From: Acanthaster planci
Taxonomy: Eukaryota; Echinodermata; Asteroidea; Valvatida; Acanthasteridae
Direction: 5' to 3'
Length of the DNA stretch: 64,000 bases
Assembly (NCBI RefSeq): GCF_001949145.1
Contig: NW_019091463.1
Location: forward strand, 288,191-352,190
The notes beneath the pieces were generated by a model. It saw only the letters and a list, made by a program, of their open reading frames with translations, made no database searches and was not told the DNA's origin. This document shows, piece after piece, positions 39,348 through 52,076 of this stretch; within the stretch, counting starts at the first letter, position 1; the number at the start of each line of letters is the position of its first letter. Both the position numbers and the translations under genes were made by a program.

Positions 39348-42300
39348 GCTTTTCAATACAGAGCTCTAGAGTTCAAAATTTCATTAATAATATACAGACT
39401 GACACGGCATTAATTCTAATATCTTCGTCATATTCATGTGCAATATGAACCTTTTAGGTGAAAATGACCGCACATTTTTTTTCTATCGAAGACACTCAAT
39501 GCAAGCAAACCTCGGGAAACGCAAACAAGGAACTACGAAACAATTATCATCAATCCAATATAACAATCAGCGACAAGACACATATTTTCCATGCAACAGT
39601 CTCTTCAACACCGCGACACAGCTCACATAATCATACTATTATTGCAAAAACGGAATGCTAAATGATGATGAAAATAAACAATTCCTCTTCGGGTAAGGGT
39701 CTACTGCGAAGCAAAACACCTTTTGTGGGACTTGTGCTAGTTGTTATAGGCCTACACGGTAAAAAAGCTCCTGTCAAATTCGTAACATCTTAATCTATTT
39801 AGAAAAATATAGCCCTGATGGCGACAGTAAACCTTTCCGGTACGGAAGCTATTAGTTTCCATTAAGCGCTACTGCCGCAGCCGTCGGGTGGTTATTCATC
39901 ATGTACAAAGTCAGCAATTTCCACCGAGCAAACTATATGTCGGGAAAAAAGGGGTTAACAATTTCGGAGAAACTGTTACGCCAGGAACAATAATGAATGC
40001 AAGACCAAGGAATCACCGACAAATCCGTTTCCTAAGAGCAGGGGGCAAGAGCGGTCCAAGAGGAAGCTTCGAAGGGAAATTTTTAAAAGCATTTCATCCC
40101 CGAAGGAACGTCAAGATGAACCGTGATGCAGCGCCCGACAGCTGCCAAACCAACGGCTTCCTCGCACTGAGGCCATGGGGAAAAGGGAGGCTCCAGTCAA
40201 TGTGGTGTAAAGGCGTTCAGTGTCGTGCTGGAAGCACGTTGGGGCAAATTGCGTTGGTACGTGCGGCATCGCGGCCAAGTGAGGTCTACCGACCACAGAC
40301 ATCGTGTCAAGTTGTACCGCTCCCGCAAGGGGGAATCGAATGCGATTGATGGCCAAAATGTTATCAAGGAAATTGAAGCCATGAATAGGTGCCGGGGAAA
40401 AAAATTGAAAAAGTCCACAAGGGCCCTCTGCTTGAATGATTTCTCACGTACGTGTTGTATTATCTCAACGACTTTATGCCACTAACGACACACAAAATAT
40501 CTTTGCCGTGCAAGATTATGTTCCCTGAAGGCCGTGCGACAGCTTGACCAATGTGAGGCCATCTTATGCTGGACACAAGGGTAAGATGAGGTCCCGAAGC
40601 CGACCAGTTCGAGCACAAACTTTGCCATGGACAAAACGTCCGGCTGCTTACCATGGGTATATCATGCACTGTAAATATACCTTGAAACTTGACGTGGGGT
40701 TATCGTGATTTCCAAGTTCCATTCCTTACAGAGACTGTCCGCGTAGAGGCCGGTTCACTCTTTACGCGAAAGCGCCCCCGAACGGAAAATGGTGTATCTC
40801 ACATCAAAATCAGTGCTGCAAATGCGCAAAAGTTGAACACGTTCCAACTCGAGCAAAATTTCCGGCAAATATTTTTATGGTGTCAAATGTCGTTTCCCTT
40901 TCGCTTACACAAGATATATGAATTACGACCTTCAATATTCCATCATCCCGTTACTCGAGCAGTTTAAAAATGCAAATCCAGTGCGCAGCATTGGGGGGGG
41001 GGAGATGATCCGATCGGTCCGTGGCCATGGTACAGTACGCACGCTCGCCATACGACACTCCCCAGAACACTTCACAGGTTCAATGCCACGCAACAACAGC
41101 GTCACCCTAACACGGTTAACCTACATCATGGAGCAAAAAATAACACTGGCTGTGTGATAAGAGGTGGATGAGTGGGTCATTTCATCCGCGTGCTGTGATT
41201 ACAGATTATCATTCACAACCTCATCACCATGTGGTGCTTCTCCTTGGGGTGAATTATCAAGAGATAGGGTGGGTGTTGCGGTGTACCGGGATTTAAATAT
41301 GGTACCTCTTCGTTAGCTGTGGAAATGATTTATACACGTTGGAGTTCGGAGCTTAATAGTATGAATCATGGAGGAAGGAAAGAATCTGCGTTTTTTGCGT
41401 TGGCTGATTAAGGGGAAACTCAGGCAATCACTCTGATAGGGCCATGAATAACCAACATAGCATGTTCCTCGGTGTGACTCAGCGTGCGTGGTGTAAACAC
41501 GTTAACCAATGCAGGAACGCGATCCTGACTCATCAATAAACGCGGCACAGGGAAGGCATTAGGATTACAAGGCCTGCAAAATTCACGTACGAGTTTCCAT
41601 GCTGGTTGTTGGCGCGCATACAGGCCTTGTTTTTAAGCTGACAAGTTGTATCTAGCTAATACGATGGTAAGCCTATATCATACGCCCTTCAGTTCCATGT
41701 CAAGGAAACAGCAGCGTACTAAAGTGGGCCTCCAGGATTATAAGGCAAAATACTGACTCACTGTCGACGACGAATCCAAAGCGAACTTGACAAAGTCGTT
41801 GCGGCAAATTTGCCACAGTTTGACTGAATCCGTTCTACTTTTTAACGGCTTGGCAGCAAAAGTATCTGCTGTGATATCAAGTTATCGAGAACTATGGCCG
41901 TGTCCGAAACGGGCTTCCAGAGCTACGGCTAGGTCTATTGTCTACGCCTCTCCACGCATTTCCAATGGAGGGAAGACCTAGACCTACAGGCAAGAGATTC
42001 GGATGCAGCCTGTAATACAGACGATGCCTTGAAAGATTTGAAATAAAAGATACTTAGCCAAAGTGGAAACCGGTGTTTGGCATCAATCAAGTGCAATGTG
42101 ACATCATGTGAACGGTTTGAAGATGTGCCTTCAAATCCGCTCCTCTCCCAGTCCGATGCCCGACCTTTTCCTGGTGACTTAACTACGAGATTTGTTGAAC
42201 AGACACGAAGCAGCACACAAAATGTAAGCCGCCGCCGTACCTCGAATCGTCGACCGAGAGTAAACCCGGTTATCGGGATGGGGGCGCTTGTTCTGACCAG

Positions 42301-43153
42301 AAATGACCAGGAGATTTCGACGCGTGCAGGCGGTCGAGAAGGGGGAAATCGATGCCACGAGTGACATTAAGTGTTCGCTGTTACTGGGAAAATTGTCCAA
42401 TTCGTCGAAAAATTTGAAATGCGGTTACATTTCTGACCAAAAACGTTGGGTCAAGTTATTCAGCAAGAAACAACACCGTCTCAGCTTGCAGTATTCTGTG
42501 TTGTAGAGTGCATTTGCATTGTCTGGGAGATTAACCAATCTGAAATGGAACAGTGGATAATAGAAATATTCCACATTTTTGTATGTACAACAAAAGTCCA
42601 ATTACGAATTGCAGTGAGCGAATCGATTTAAACGCAGCAGGATTTTAATGAGTGATTAATCTGAAAGAATCCAAACTTGAATTTTATTGTATATAAACTA
42701 TCAATTATTCAAAAATATCTTAATAATTGCTTAAATCATTGGAAATCATTTATAATTACTATACATAAAACTAAACTGACACACGCGCATATTTTCCAGT
42801 ACTATAATTTGAAATTTATCATTCCTTTTTCAATGTACTGTCAAAGAAGTAATAAAGCATTGAAAAATGACTATACATGTCAATGAAAATAGTTTGTCTG
42901 GTTTGGTTGAGGTAATCTTTTAGTACTATTCACCTCAAACACTTTGCAGAATAACTAATGGAACTCAAATTTCATTTCCGTCATTTTTGTACGAGACACA
43001 ACACTTACAAACACCTAATCCTTTCTGTCCGACCAAACGCAAATTACGGAACACCAGTAAAAACCAAAGTGCATATGTACCTCGATCTGCGAGGTATTCC
43101 CACTGTACATTAGTTACATGAGTTTTACATCCCACGGCAATACCATCACAAGT

Positions 43154-43290
43154 GACCAATCAGACCACGAGATAAAGTGCCGCTGAACCTAATTCTGCTT
43201 CCTGATTGGGCAGGCAACTAATGCTGCAATTAACTCTCTTAAGAGAACACATACATTTGGAATTATGGTTCCATCGAACTTTCTGATTGG
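43154..43290. promoter_or_regulatory. Cluster of three CCAAT/ATTGG boxes
   Basis: GACCAATCAG (43154-43163), CTGATTGGG (43202-43210) and CTGATTGG (43283-43290) within 140 bp fit NF-Y sites. No linked coding exon was identified, so a promoter is only a possibility. Confidence 0.3.
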
Positions 43291-44415
43291 TCTATTGTGC
43301 TGATACATCATGTGAGATTGTAGTTCATACCTGAAACAACAAGTCGTCAGACAGCAGGCAACGCTTCACCTAAAGTAAATATACTTTTTATCCGCATAAT
43401 TAACAGTTGTACACTTCCTAACTGATTCAGTATAATATTCATATTGCTGTACAATAATGCGTTAAATCTGAGTACTGACAATTAGTTTATTTAATAAATT
43501 GTACAAGTTAATTAAATCTTTTTCTTTAATAGAAAATAAGCTGGTAATGTTAAATGGCATAGTTAATAATCAATGCCGCTTAAATAGTTCATTCTTGACA
43601 CAAAGAGCGTACATTTCAAGCACTTTACCAAATTTATGTAACACAAAGTAAGGTACTTCTGTTTGTACACTAAAGAATACATTAATGGAAAAACTCCAGG
43701 CGAGAGAGAAAATAGACAAAGTTAATATCAACTTACAATCAATATACACAACGCAGACGTGCGACTTTCTCGCAGTGGAATGCATGAGCTAAAAATAATC
43801 TTGCAACTTGACAATGTCACAAACTTCCAAGAGCCTGCCAAAACCAAGATTTGGTGGGAACAGAGCCGTCTGCTCATCATACAATCGAGATCGAATAAGT
43901 GGTTGAAGCTCTACCAATCCGACCAGCTATTCTTCTCCTACTTGAGCAATAACATTAACCCTGTCAAAAAAGGTACTCTAATTTATCGGTGTGGTCATTA
44001 CTTCAATAACAACTTTCATCAATCATACACAAGCTAACATGCAAACAGTACTTTTCATTCCATTTCAAGCAAACAACTTCAATTAACCATCGTTATTTCA
44101 CCTGACGCTGTTCAAATACATGTTGAACTGCAATAAGCGCTACGCACGCAAGCAATGAGACCAGAGCTTGAACTAAGGACAATCACACCACACAAGGGCG
44201 AGCCAACAGCGAACCCTAATGTAACTATCTGAAACCAAAACGAACAAATGTGCGACACCAGCTCTTGGACTGGTGCATAAACAGACAACCAGCAATTTAA
44301 GGTTCAGATTTGCTAATGTTCGTGAACAAATTATACCCCAGAATAAAATGATAAAAAAATGGTGAGCAAGATAAAAAGAAAGCGAGGACGGTGATTACTG
44401 AAAGGAAATCGGAAC

Positions 44416-44488
44416 AGTAGCTAGCTCACTCAGTGAAATGTGTGTTTTTGAAAGGTCACGTTTGAATCCAGCTCCAACCTTTTTTTCT
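44416..44488 (+). mobile_element. tRNA-like segment with a poly-T end (SINE or tRNA pseudogene)
   Basis: The A-box-like TAGCTCACTCAG and the B-box-like CGTTTGAATCC are followed about 12 bp later by T7, which could end Pol III transcription. The T-arm does not pair and no acceptor stem forms, so a functional tRNA is unlikely. Confidence 0.4.
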
Positions 44489-45875
44489 CTTTTTTTCAAC
44501 TATAAGAAAAACGTAATTCTCAATAATGCAAATATAAAGGAACACAACTCTTTCCACTGAACTTGTAAGGTAAACATTTTACTATATTTGGCATCACAGT
44601 TTTGGGGAATTCTGCTTTATAGTAATGCCAATAGTTGGATATCTAAATTCATCACACAATCGGTTTTGTGCTTATTTGGCTATGAATGCTTTGAAAATTC
44701 TTCGCAGAAGTTTCAATCAGAATATACAATTTCTCTCTTAAAAAAAACCCAGAATTCATCCGTCAATGATTTAACACACTTGAAAGGTTCTGCATGTTAA
44801 CGGTTCATGCAGATCACACACCTTACCTCTATGAAAAAAAATCATCAAAAATAAAAAGGTTGCTAATTATCAAATAAAATGGCTAAGTAATATTTAGTAT
44901 CAAAAATAAACTGCTTTGTTTACAATGACTTTTCAAATAAACAACAAAATGTCGAGGGAATGAATCCAAATATTTGAACAGTAAGACAAACTTAGGAATA
45001 AACTGTCAGCAAAAAGCAAAATGAAAGCTTACCATGAACATGTACAAAAAATGAGAGATAACTTGTAAATGTGCAAAACAAATACCACTTCAATCGTAAG
45101 TTTAAAAATATTTGGCTGGAAAGTGTGACTTGAAAAATACACAAAAGCACAACTCATGAATTATCGAATGTTAGTTAGATACTAGAAAATTATTGTTACA
45201 CTCACACACATCTGACACTCGTGAGACACCTTTTATTATGATGCTGTAAGTGGTCAAGCATGAATCCATCCAGTACGGAAAAGTCAAAGGGCATCCAAGG
45301 TTATTTCAGAAGTGACCAAAATGGCATCAAATTACTTATTAACAAGGAGCAAAGTTTGATATTATGGTCAAAAATCTTGGAGGGATGTGATGTTTACTTT
45401 TTTGTTGGAGGGAGCACCATATCGAATAAATATTTGCAGAGGGATACTACCCACCACTTGCCTGGAAAAAGACAAATATTGTGATGAATTATTGTGGAAA
45501 ATATTGATACAATATTGTCAGTGGATTGGTACTTATTCATAGGTGCATTTCTGTTGGTGACTTGCAGCTCTGATCAGATGCCAATTCCTACATGTGTCAC
45601 ATCTAAAGACAGACATTTTGAACGTTTTCGCAACTGTTCAGTTACCACAGCCTAATTGTGTCAGTGTCTGATCAGGTCAAAGTCTCCATGTCTCCCCCAC
45701 TCACATCAGATAACGTGCATGTTGTTATTGCAAAGCATGAGTGGAATTTGTAAAACTCATGACCCCTAAAATAGTATGACCACCACGCTATACATGACAA
45801 AAAAATGTGACCAACAGCAACATCAATTAGCTTGATGACTTATAAGCACAAGTACAGCCTAAGGAAAGTCATAGA

Positions 45876-45935
45876 ACAAACAAACAAAACACAAACAAAC
45901 TGACAAACAAATCAACAAACAGCTACAAACAAAAC
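45876..45935 (+). repeat. (CAAA)n-type simple sequence
   Basis: Repeated ACAAACAAACA words over about 60 bp, interrupted. Confidence 0.9.
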
Positions 45936-48839
45936 CAGATAGATTTGGCCATGTAAGCAAAATCAACTAGCTTCTCACATCTGCTACTTCTTCCACTCCT
46001 ATCCGCCAACTTCTTGTTTTATATATTTGTTGCTCCCTTTGGGGGGTAAACTTTTCTAAGTATTTTGTCCTTTTATTTCTTACAACCTGTCAAATGGGCG
46101 ACCCCCCCAAAGTATATGCAAATCAGTCAAGAGAATCCAATCACTATGGCCTGAAAAATTACATCATCAAACAAAACAAAACAAAGATAAAAACTTGTTT
46201 TCACTGTGCCTAACATTTTAAGAAGCAACAAGAGAAATGAGACAGGTTCTTCATTGAAGACAAAAAAAACTTACGCACAATACAGACGATTTGCAATACA
46301 GTGTGCCACTAAGAGTCTGCCGCAGAAAGGCCACTTTTCAAGTTGACAGTCGACGTGCTGCCGTGATTGCACGCACTTTGGTACGTAATTTAAGGATACA
46401 TGTATTTGATCGATTGAGTTGTTTCTTGCACAACACAAAAGTATTATTTTGACTACTCTCTAGTCCACTGTAACACCCATTTTGCAATAAGTGATTTCAA
46501 ATTGTCAACCAAGGTAAACAAATATTTGGAAAAATTGAAGTTTCCCGCACGCAGTGCAGTTAGCGAATGAGACTTTGTTGACCATTTATCCCATAATGCA
46601 TTACAAAAAAACCTTTCCATGACAACCTCTTGGTGGCGCACTGCATTATGAATCACCCATGAGAAACTACTTTAAGACACTGATCTTTGCTTGCTCTCTC
46701 CAGAGGACAAATTTCAGTGAATCAAGCTCAAGTAGCCACACAGCGATGATTGATTAGTTGGAGAGTATACACATACATTAAATGCATCTGTTAGTCTCAC
46801 ATGCCATGAACCACCTTCCTATGTACAATGTTGCAATGGGGCGGTGCAGTCATCAGGGAGTTTCGCAGAATGGTGGGTGGCAACCACATCGCGGTGATGA
46901 AAACAACTGCAATGAACGCGCAAGTACATACTGATCAAAGGAACGATTTTCTAATCCACTCCTCTGACTGGCTGGTGCACGCATACGTTGCAATGGTCAC
47001 TGTTTTCATCGGTTACTACCCGCCACTTTGCAAGAGTCCCAGATGCCCGCGCAGCCCCATAAGCACGCAATAGTTGGATTTTGTTGATACATCAATTTAC
47101 AATAAAATGGGAAAAAAAGTATATAACTTATAAAACATGATTGCATTTTTGAAAGCAGCTAATTCAGAGTCTGCTACTCTGCATGTATCAATGCACACAC
47201 AATGATTATGACTTATTTTATTGTAGGTTGGAAGGCACATGTTGACTTGCAAATATTGTGATAACATGCCAGCCCAGTATTTCAATGTGGTGAGGTTGTC
47301 TGGGATAAAAACCACCTCATGTCATGCCAGCTCCAATACGTTCAGTGGATGCGAGCTGGCATATGGCCAAACCGATAGGGTACATGTAGATCTCTCACAT
47401 GCGATTGATTATCCCAACTGAATTACAACATGTGCTGTTGGAACACCAAACTGACTAGTAAGAGAGATCAGATTCCAAGTCTGAATTTGGCAAACATGAG
47501 AGCATACACAGGCTGCGGAATGTTAGTTTAACTTACTTCACAAACAATGCAATATGCTAAACTAACACTAATTCTGCCAAGAGTCAATTTCGGCCCAGCT
47601 GCCGGCTCCAGAACTAACCGCATTTGGCCAAAACACTCGGTACAGATCTTGACAAAATAACAATTGCGAACTTAAATGGCTGTTGCATCACTAGGCATCC
47701 ACTACGGCTGGTTCTTACTTGGTGTGAAAGTAAATTTGAGAAATCAAATGAAATATTTACATAGGAAACTCCCAAAAGTTGCACACATTTTATCTCAAGC
47801 GAAATTCGCGGCAAATGTTTCATGATGTCAAATCGCTTTGCTTTCACATTATTATTGACTGGCATTAAAGGATGTCTCTTTAAATTCTCCCTATTACTTG
47901 GCCAAGCTGGCACAGGCTGGCAACACATTGTGGGGAAGTTGTCATTTGTTAGGACATTGGGGCTGGAGTATGGGGACTTTGGTTGTGTTCCCACAACATT
48001 TTAGGTCTTTGCAATAATTATCCTGTAACGCAAATTTGGTCCACAACACTGCAGCACAAGACTTTGCATTTGTTCAGGTGCATGATGCAGTGTATGCACA
48101 TTACTTTTTCCGCAGAATGTGCACAAACCCATGGCTTCTCTGTGGAAATGAACCACATGCTCTACCACGGTCATAATATTATGCAAGTTCATTGCCTGAG
48201 GTTACAGTCACGGAGAGTCTTTACTTCATCAACAGATTCTGTCTTTTGATTGGGCTGAGAGTGTGTTGCTGCACTCGAAAAAGGACTTCTGAAAAACTAC
48301 TTTGCATGGCAACCATTCCCAACCAAAATACTTTCATTAGCAACAAGAACTCCACATCTACATGCATACATGTATGCATGAAGAGAAGTTGAAAAATGCA
48401 TGAGTGTGCAGAACCCACAGGTGAAGTTTGTAAGGAATTTTTTTTAATATGACTTCTTTCTCTGATGGTACAGAAAAACTAGCCTTCCTCAGTGACCTTC
48501 TAAGCGTTGTGATTCCCTCAGCGTTGCTTCACAGTGGATCACCTAGGGAGACTAAGTTTACTTATACCATTCACAGCAGTCAATATTGGTGTGATAGGCC
48601 ACTGCTGGAGTAAACGATTTTTTTTTTTACAAAGAAACGAGCATCTCACATCACACATTACCATGTGAGCCGTAAGGAACAGGACACTCATTCATTAATT
48701 CTTCGTTATTGCACTGCCATCATTCATTTCTGGGAAAGTGGGCAAGGAGACGGTAGCACTGTGGGCACAGGGTGGTTAAGGCAAAACTAACAGGTGGATG
48801 GGATCCCCTCTTATGATAGAGTGGCTGGACACATGTGGA

Positions 48840-48945
48840 TTGGGTTTTCAGTCTCTACTGATTCCGTGGGTTTTACCCAGAATATTCCTCTGGGGTTTTC
48901 CTCCAACCTCTGAAACTGTAACTGCTTCTCACTGTCTCCTCTCTA
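48840..48945 (+). mobile_element. Diverged SINE fragment of the same family
   Basis: Contains GGGGTTTTCCTCCAACCTCT followed by GAAACTG. It shares the 12-mer CCTCTGAAACTG and the GGTTT/TTCCTCC core with the copies at 15891-15990 and 16188-16365. The upstream B-box-like GATTCCGTGGG is degenerate. The boundaries are approximate. Confidence 0.45.
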
Positions 48946-50017
48946 CAGGTTTCTTCAGGCATGCGAGCTACAGTGCCTAGGGCACTTTTGAGGAATCCTT
49001 GGTGGCATTACCAGAAATATAATGATAATACTTCTGGCCTCGATTTCAAGTCAGTACGTACTGGACGGAAGCTACAAGTGCTATTGCATTCAGGGACACC
49101 ATCAGGGTTTGCATTCCAATTGTGTACATGCATAGAAACAAGGTACTCTGATAGTAAGGCCAGTATAAATATTGAGTGGTAGGCCTGTCAAAAATACGAG
49201 GCTAAATTGCATACCTAAACATTAAATGATCGTTCAATAAAAAAAACAACCCCCCCCCAAAAAAAATGGACTTTGTCCCTTAGAATCACTGTATATACAT
49301 GTACATGTATGAAAACATACCACATTTATATGTTTCTTAGGATCTCATTGCCTTGAAAACAAAGTGCACCTACCTGGCTTGCTGTCGCGGCCAAACTGAC
49401 AACATTATTCCCAAGGAACATTAAGATTCATATCATGATGGGTGGCTGCACTATCCAGCCCGGGTCATTTTTCTTGGATTGCACTTTACAGCCATTACTT
49501 CAATTTTAAACTGGCACTGCAGAGAAGCCATTAAGCCCTTCTCTTGTGTCGCTAGCATGTCTGTTAGACCACTTGCATTATAAAAAAATCTTTTTTTAGT
49601 CGATTATCTCCAATTAAATTTTGAAAGAAAAGAAAAATTAAAATCTCCTCTATGCCTTCAACTTGGTTGGCATTATTGTATTTTGTGTCTGAGATCATCT
49701 CCTCTCTCTAAAACACTGATATCAGAACAAAACCCTGCTTCTTTAGCTAATCCAAAATGAAGTACTCTACTCAGTCTTTTCCCTAAATATACGACCCATC
49801 TCCTGTAGGTTATGTGATCCGATGAAAGGTTAAATAATTCAGGCAACACTGAGCTCGTCAGACTAACATAATTTGTTATCGCAACACTCATCTAGAATTA
49901 CCACCAACATACGACAACAGATACTGAATTGCATTGTGGAACACTAGAAGGGTAAAAAAGTAGCTTACAGTTTATAGTACGGTAACATTTCAGTTGCTAG
50001 GAATATGCCATACTGTA
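48946..50017 (-). other. IDS 3' flank, including the untranslated region
   Basis: No canonical minus-strand AATAAA is visible close to the stop. The variant TATAAA occurs about 45 nt after the stop codon (49969-49974 on the plus strand as TTTATA). A (C)9/(A)n junction lies at 49250-49266 and a TACATGTACATGTA word near 49297. Confidence 0.45.
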
Positions 50018-50934
50018 TTAAACTTGCAACACTGGACTTTGATAGAAGAAATGACAAGCCATCTTGACCACTTGGAATACAGCCACTGCCCTGGCGAAAG
50101 CATTGCCGCTGATTGAAGATGCACTGTTACTGGTCAGCCAGCTGGCTGAGCTGGTTTGCGCTGTCGTGGTCGGCTCGCTGTCCTGAAGGACTGGCAGGGC
50201 ATGCCTCCAGCCCAGCCGGAGCTGGTGGGACAGTGATTTGACAAGCTGGATGTTGTCGGGGCTCTCAGCCACATTGACATTCTCCTCGGGGTCTGACCCG
50301 TAGCGGTAGAGCTCCCTGGCCAGCAGGCCTGACCAGTCCACTCGATAGTTGGTATTGTTGAAGGGCAGCCACTCGGCGTAGCGGTGCTGCTTCGTCCGCA
50401 TGGAGTAGCCCATGATCTTGATGCGGGCCAGCGAAGGCGTGTTGGTCTTGTGGGAAGGAAAGAACGTCGGGCGTGGGTACTGGCTGAAAGCGGCACTCTT
50501 CCAGTGCTTGATTTTTGGCTCGCTGGGACGGCCAATGGCTTGGTGGATTAAAGGCACTGCACTGACACCCTCTGTACAAAAGGTGACATTTGTGGGGGAA
50601 GCAGGGCAGAGAGGGGGGACCAGTAACCCGGCCAGCTCAGCCAATGTTGGGAAAACGTCGACTAGCTCCACCAGGGCGTCACTGACAAACCCTGGGGAGT
50701 GTCGGCGAGGGGTGGACTCACCTGTCAAGTAGTTGGGAGTCGCGTCAGCTCTTGCCTGGTTACTGCGGTGGTGGGACTGGGCCGTGGTGAAGGCACTGAC
50801 AAGGGGAAACTTGCGATGGTGTAACGACCCAGTCACGTCAGTGACCCCTGGCACGTGGAACATGAGTGGGACCCGAGTTGCTGAGGCAAAGTTGCTATAT
50901 TTAGACCATTCCTCGTGCTCCCCCAACTGCCATC
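50018..50934 (-). CDS. IDS: Iduronate 2-sulfatase, terminal coding exon (C-terminal domain)
   Basis: Last coding exon of IDS, the lysosomal sulfatase that removes 2-O-sulfate from iduronate in heparan and dermatan sulfate. It opens after a TTTGCAG acceptor (AG at 50936-50935) and completes the Gly codon of DHGW, so the splice phase is 1. It encodes GWQLGEHEEWSKYSNF; the Lys of WSKYS corresponds to active-site K347 of human IDS. Further conserved stretches are RVPLMFHVPG, LVELVDVFPTLAELAGL, the Cys pair PPLC...FC (human C422-C432), SQYPRP, and IKIMGYSMRT followed by RYAEW, ending with ELYRYGSDPEENVN. Downstream of that point, where the human enzyme is nearly finished, about 75 more residues follow, ending in TAA at 50018-50020. 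About 20 extra Ser/Thr/Arg-rich residues sit between VPG and LVELV. As I recall, the human gene splits this segment over two exons; here it is one. Confidence 0.95.
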
Positions 50935-50979
50935 CTGCAAAGCAAGATGGTTGACGACTACAATAAATATCTACGATGA

Positions 50980-51290
50980 CATGATGCTGATTAATCAGAG
51001 AATCAATAATACATGCATAACACCGATTGATCAAAATTCAACACTACGCTGATTGATCCAACAATCAATAATATTACACTGACTGATCCAACAGTCAGTA
51101 CAAAAACAGCAATTTAACAATAAATTCTATTGTACTGATTGATCAAACCATCAATGCTATGACATCGATTGACTCAACAATCAATACTATGACGCTGATA
51201 ACACAACATTCAATTCTATGACACCAACTGTTCTAACAATCATTACCATGAACCGGGTTGCTCCAATAATCAATACCAAAACAGTTATGG
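50980..51290 (+). repeat. Degenerate minisatellite of about 31 bp, about 10 copies, each with an inverted repeat
   Basis: The recurring core is CTGATTGATCCAACAATCAA, followed by a variable TACTATGACA-like stretch. Units range from near-consensus (51049-51080, 51134-51165) to badly worn. GATTGAT and ATCAATC can pair within a unit. It starts about 45 bp from the acceptor of the last IDS exon. Confidence 0.8.
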
Positions 51291-51830
51291 ATTTCGAAGG
51301 TCCTGGAAAGGTCAGGGTTCAGCCTACTCGACCCCTAAAATTCAAATGCCCAGAACCAATCAACTACATGTATAACTACACATGTGAAAAAGAGAAAATA
51401 AAATTAGGGTTTTCATTTCATATTTCCGGACTTGGATGAGAGATTTTGTTGTCATTCTGTAAACATTTCATTACACCCATTTTTACTACACTTAAGAGGT
51501 CTCATATGGGTGAAACATCTTGAAAAATTGTAAATACACTCAAAAGAACCTCTCAAACAAAGCAGGAGGTGTTTGAGGATTTTGTAGGATGAACAAAGGA
51601 ACAGCCTAGCCACTTTTACTATTCAAGGAGCCTGATGTCCTTTGAAGGTTTAAATACATATACAAAGAAAGTGCCATTGGAGGAATGTGAAGGAAAACGA
51701 CAATTAAACTTCAACTACGGTAAAAAAAAAAAACCATCAACAACATGAAACATTGCCTTATTTCTCAGATTCAGTTCTCATTTAAACTGTACAAATTAAG
51801 TTAGAAACACATAATCCATTTTAGTTTATA

Positions 51831-51911
51831 GCTGAATTCCAAATACATAGCAGAATTCCAAATACATGGCAGACTGTTGGAGAACAGTTGGAGAACAGTT
51901 GGAGACTTGTT
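51831..51911 (+). repeat. Two adjacent short tandem duplications
   Basis: A 19-bp unit (GCTGAATTCCAAATACATA and its copy) occurs twice at 51831-51868, directly followed by about four 11-bp units of the TTGGAGAACAG type up to 51911. Confidence 0.85.
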
Positions 51912-51949
51912 GGGGAGGGATAAGCATAAGATTTCTATAACTTACGCAC

Positions 51950-52076
51950 CATGGTCTCCAAGCAAAGCAATGATGGTATTATCTGCCAGACCCTCCTCTT
52001 CTAACGTGGACAGGACTCTGCCTACTTGGTAGTCGATGTAGGAGGTAGTGGCAAAGTAGGCTTGCCTCATCAGCAG
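51950..52076 (-). CDS. IDS: Iduronate 2-sulfatase, internal exon with the DHG metal-binding motif
   Basis: 127-nt exon between an acceptor ending TTTTAG (AG at 52078-52077) and a donor G|GTGCGT (GT at 51949-51948). It begins in phase 0 and ends in phase 1. It encodes [20 protein letters not shown], then a segment with [13 protein letters not shown]. This is the sulfatase helix and strand carrying the Asp-His pair (human D334-H335) that binds calcium and the sulfate ester. The length and both phases equal those I recall for human exon 7, a strong sign of orthology. The human sequon NST in this segment is NTI here, so that glycosylation site is absent. Confidence 0.96.

Larger units (their letters stand above)
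39348..48839. other. Intergenic stretch between the GPCR and IDS, no gene recognised
   Basis: The longest frame (39888-40349 plus, 153 codons) shows no known domain and is basic and low-confidence. A G9 tract lies near 40992. Apart from the repeats and CCAAT cluster listed separately nothing is supportable. Part of the right end may be IDS 3' UTR. Confidence 0.5.
50935..51949 (-). other. Last intron of IDS
   Basis: 1015-bp GT-AG intron. It holds a roughly 31-bp minisatellite next to the 3' splice site (50980-51290), an A-rich stretch near 51721, and two short tandem duplications next to the 5' splice site (51831-51911). No coding exon is recognisable inside. Confidence 0.85.

Noticed and set aside
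39888-40349. 153-codon plus-strand frame
   Set aside because: Unrecognised composition, overlapping frames on both strands, no splice or promoter context. It is possible but not supportable.
44416-44488. A functional tRNA gene
   Set aside because: A/B-box-like words and a T7 terminator exist, but the T-arm and acceptor stem do not pair. Kept only as a tRNA-like repeat.
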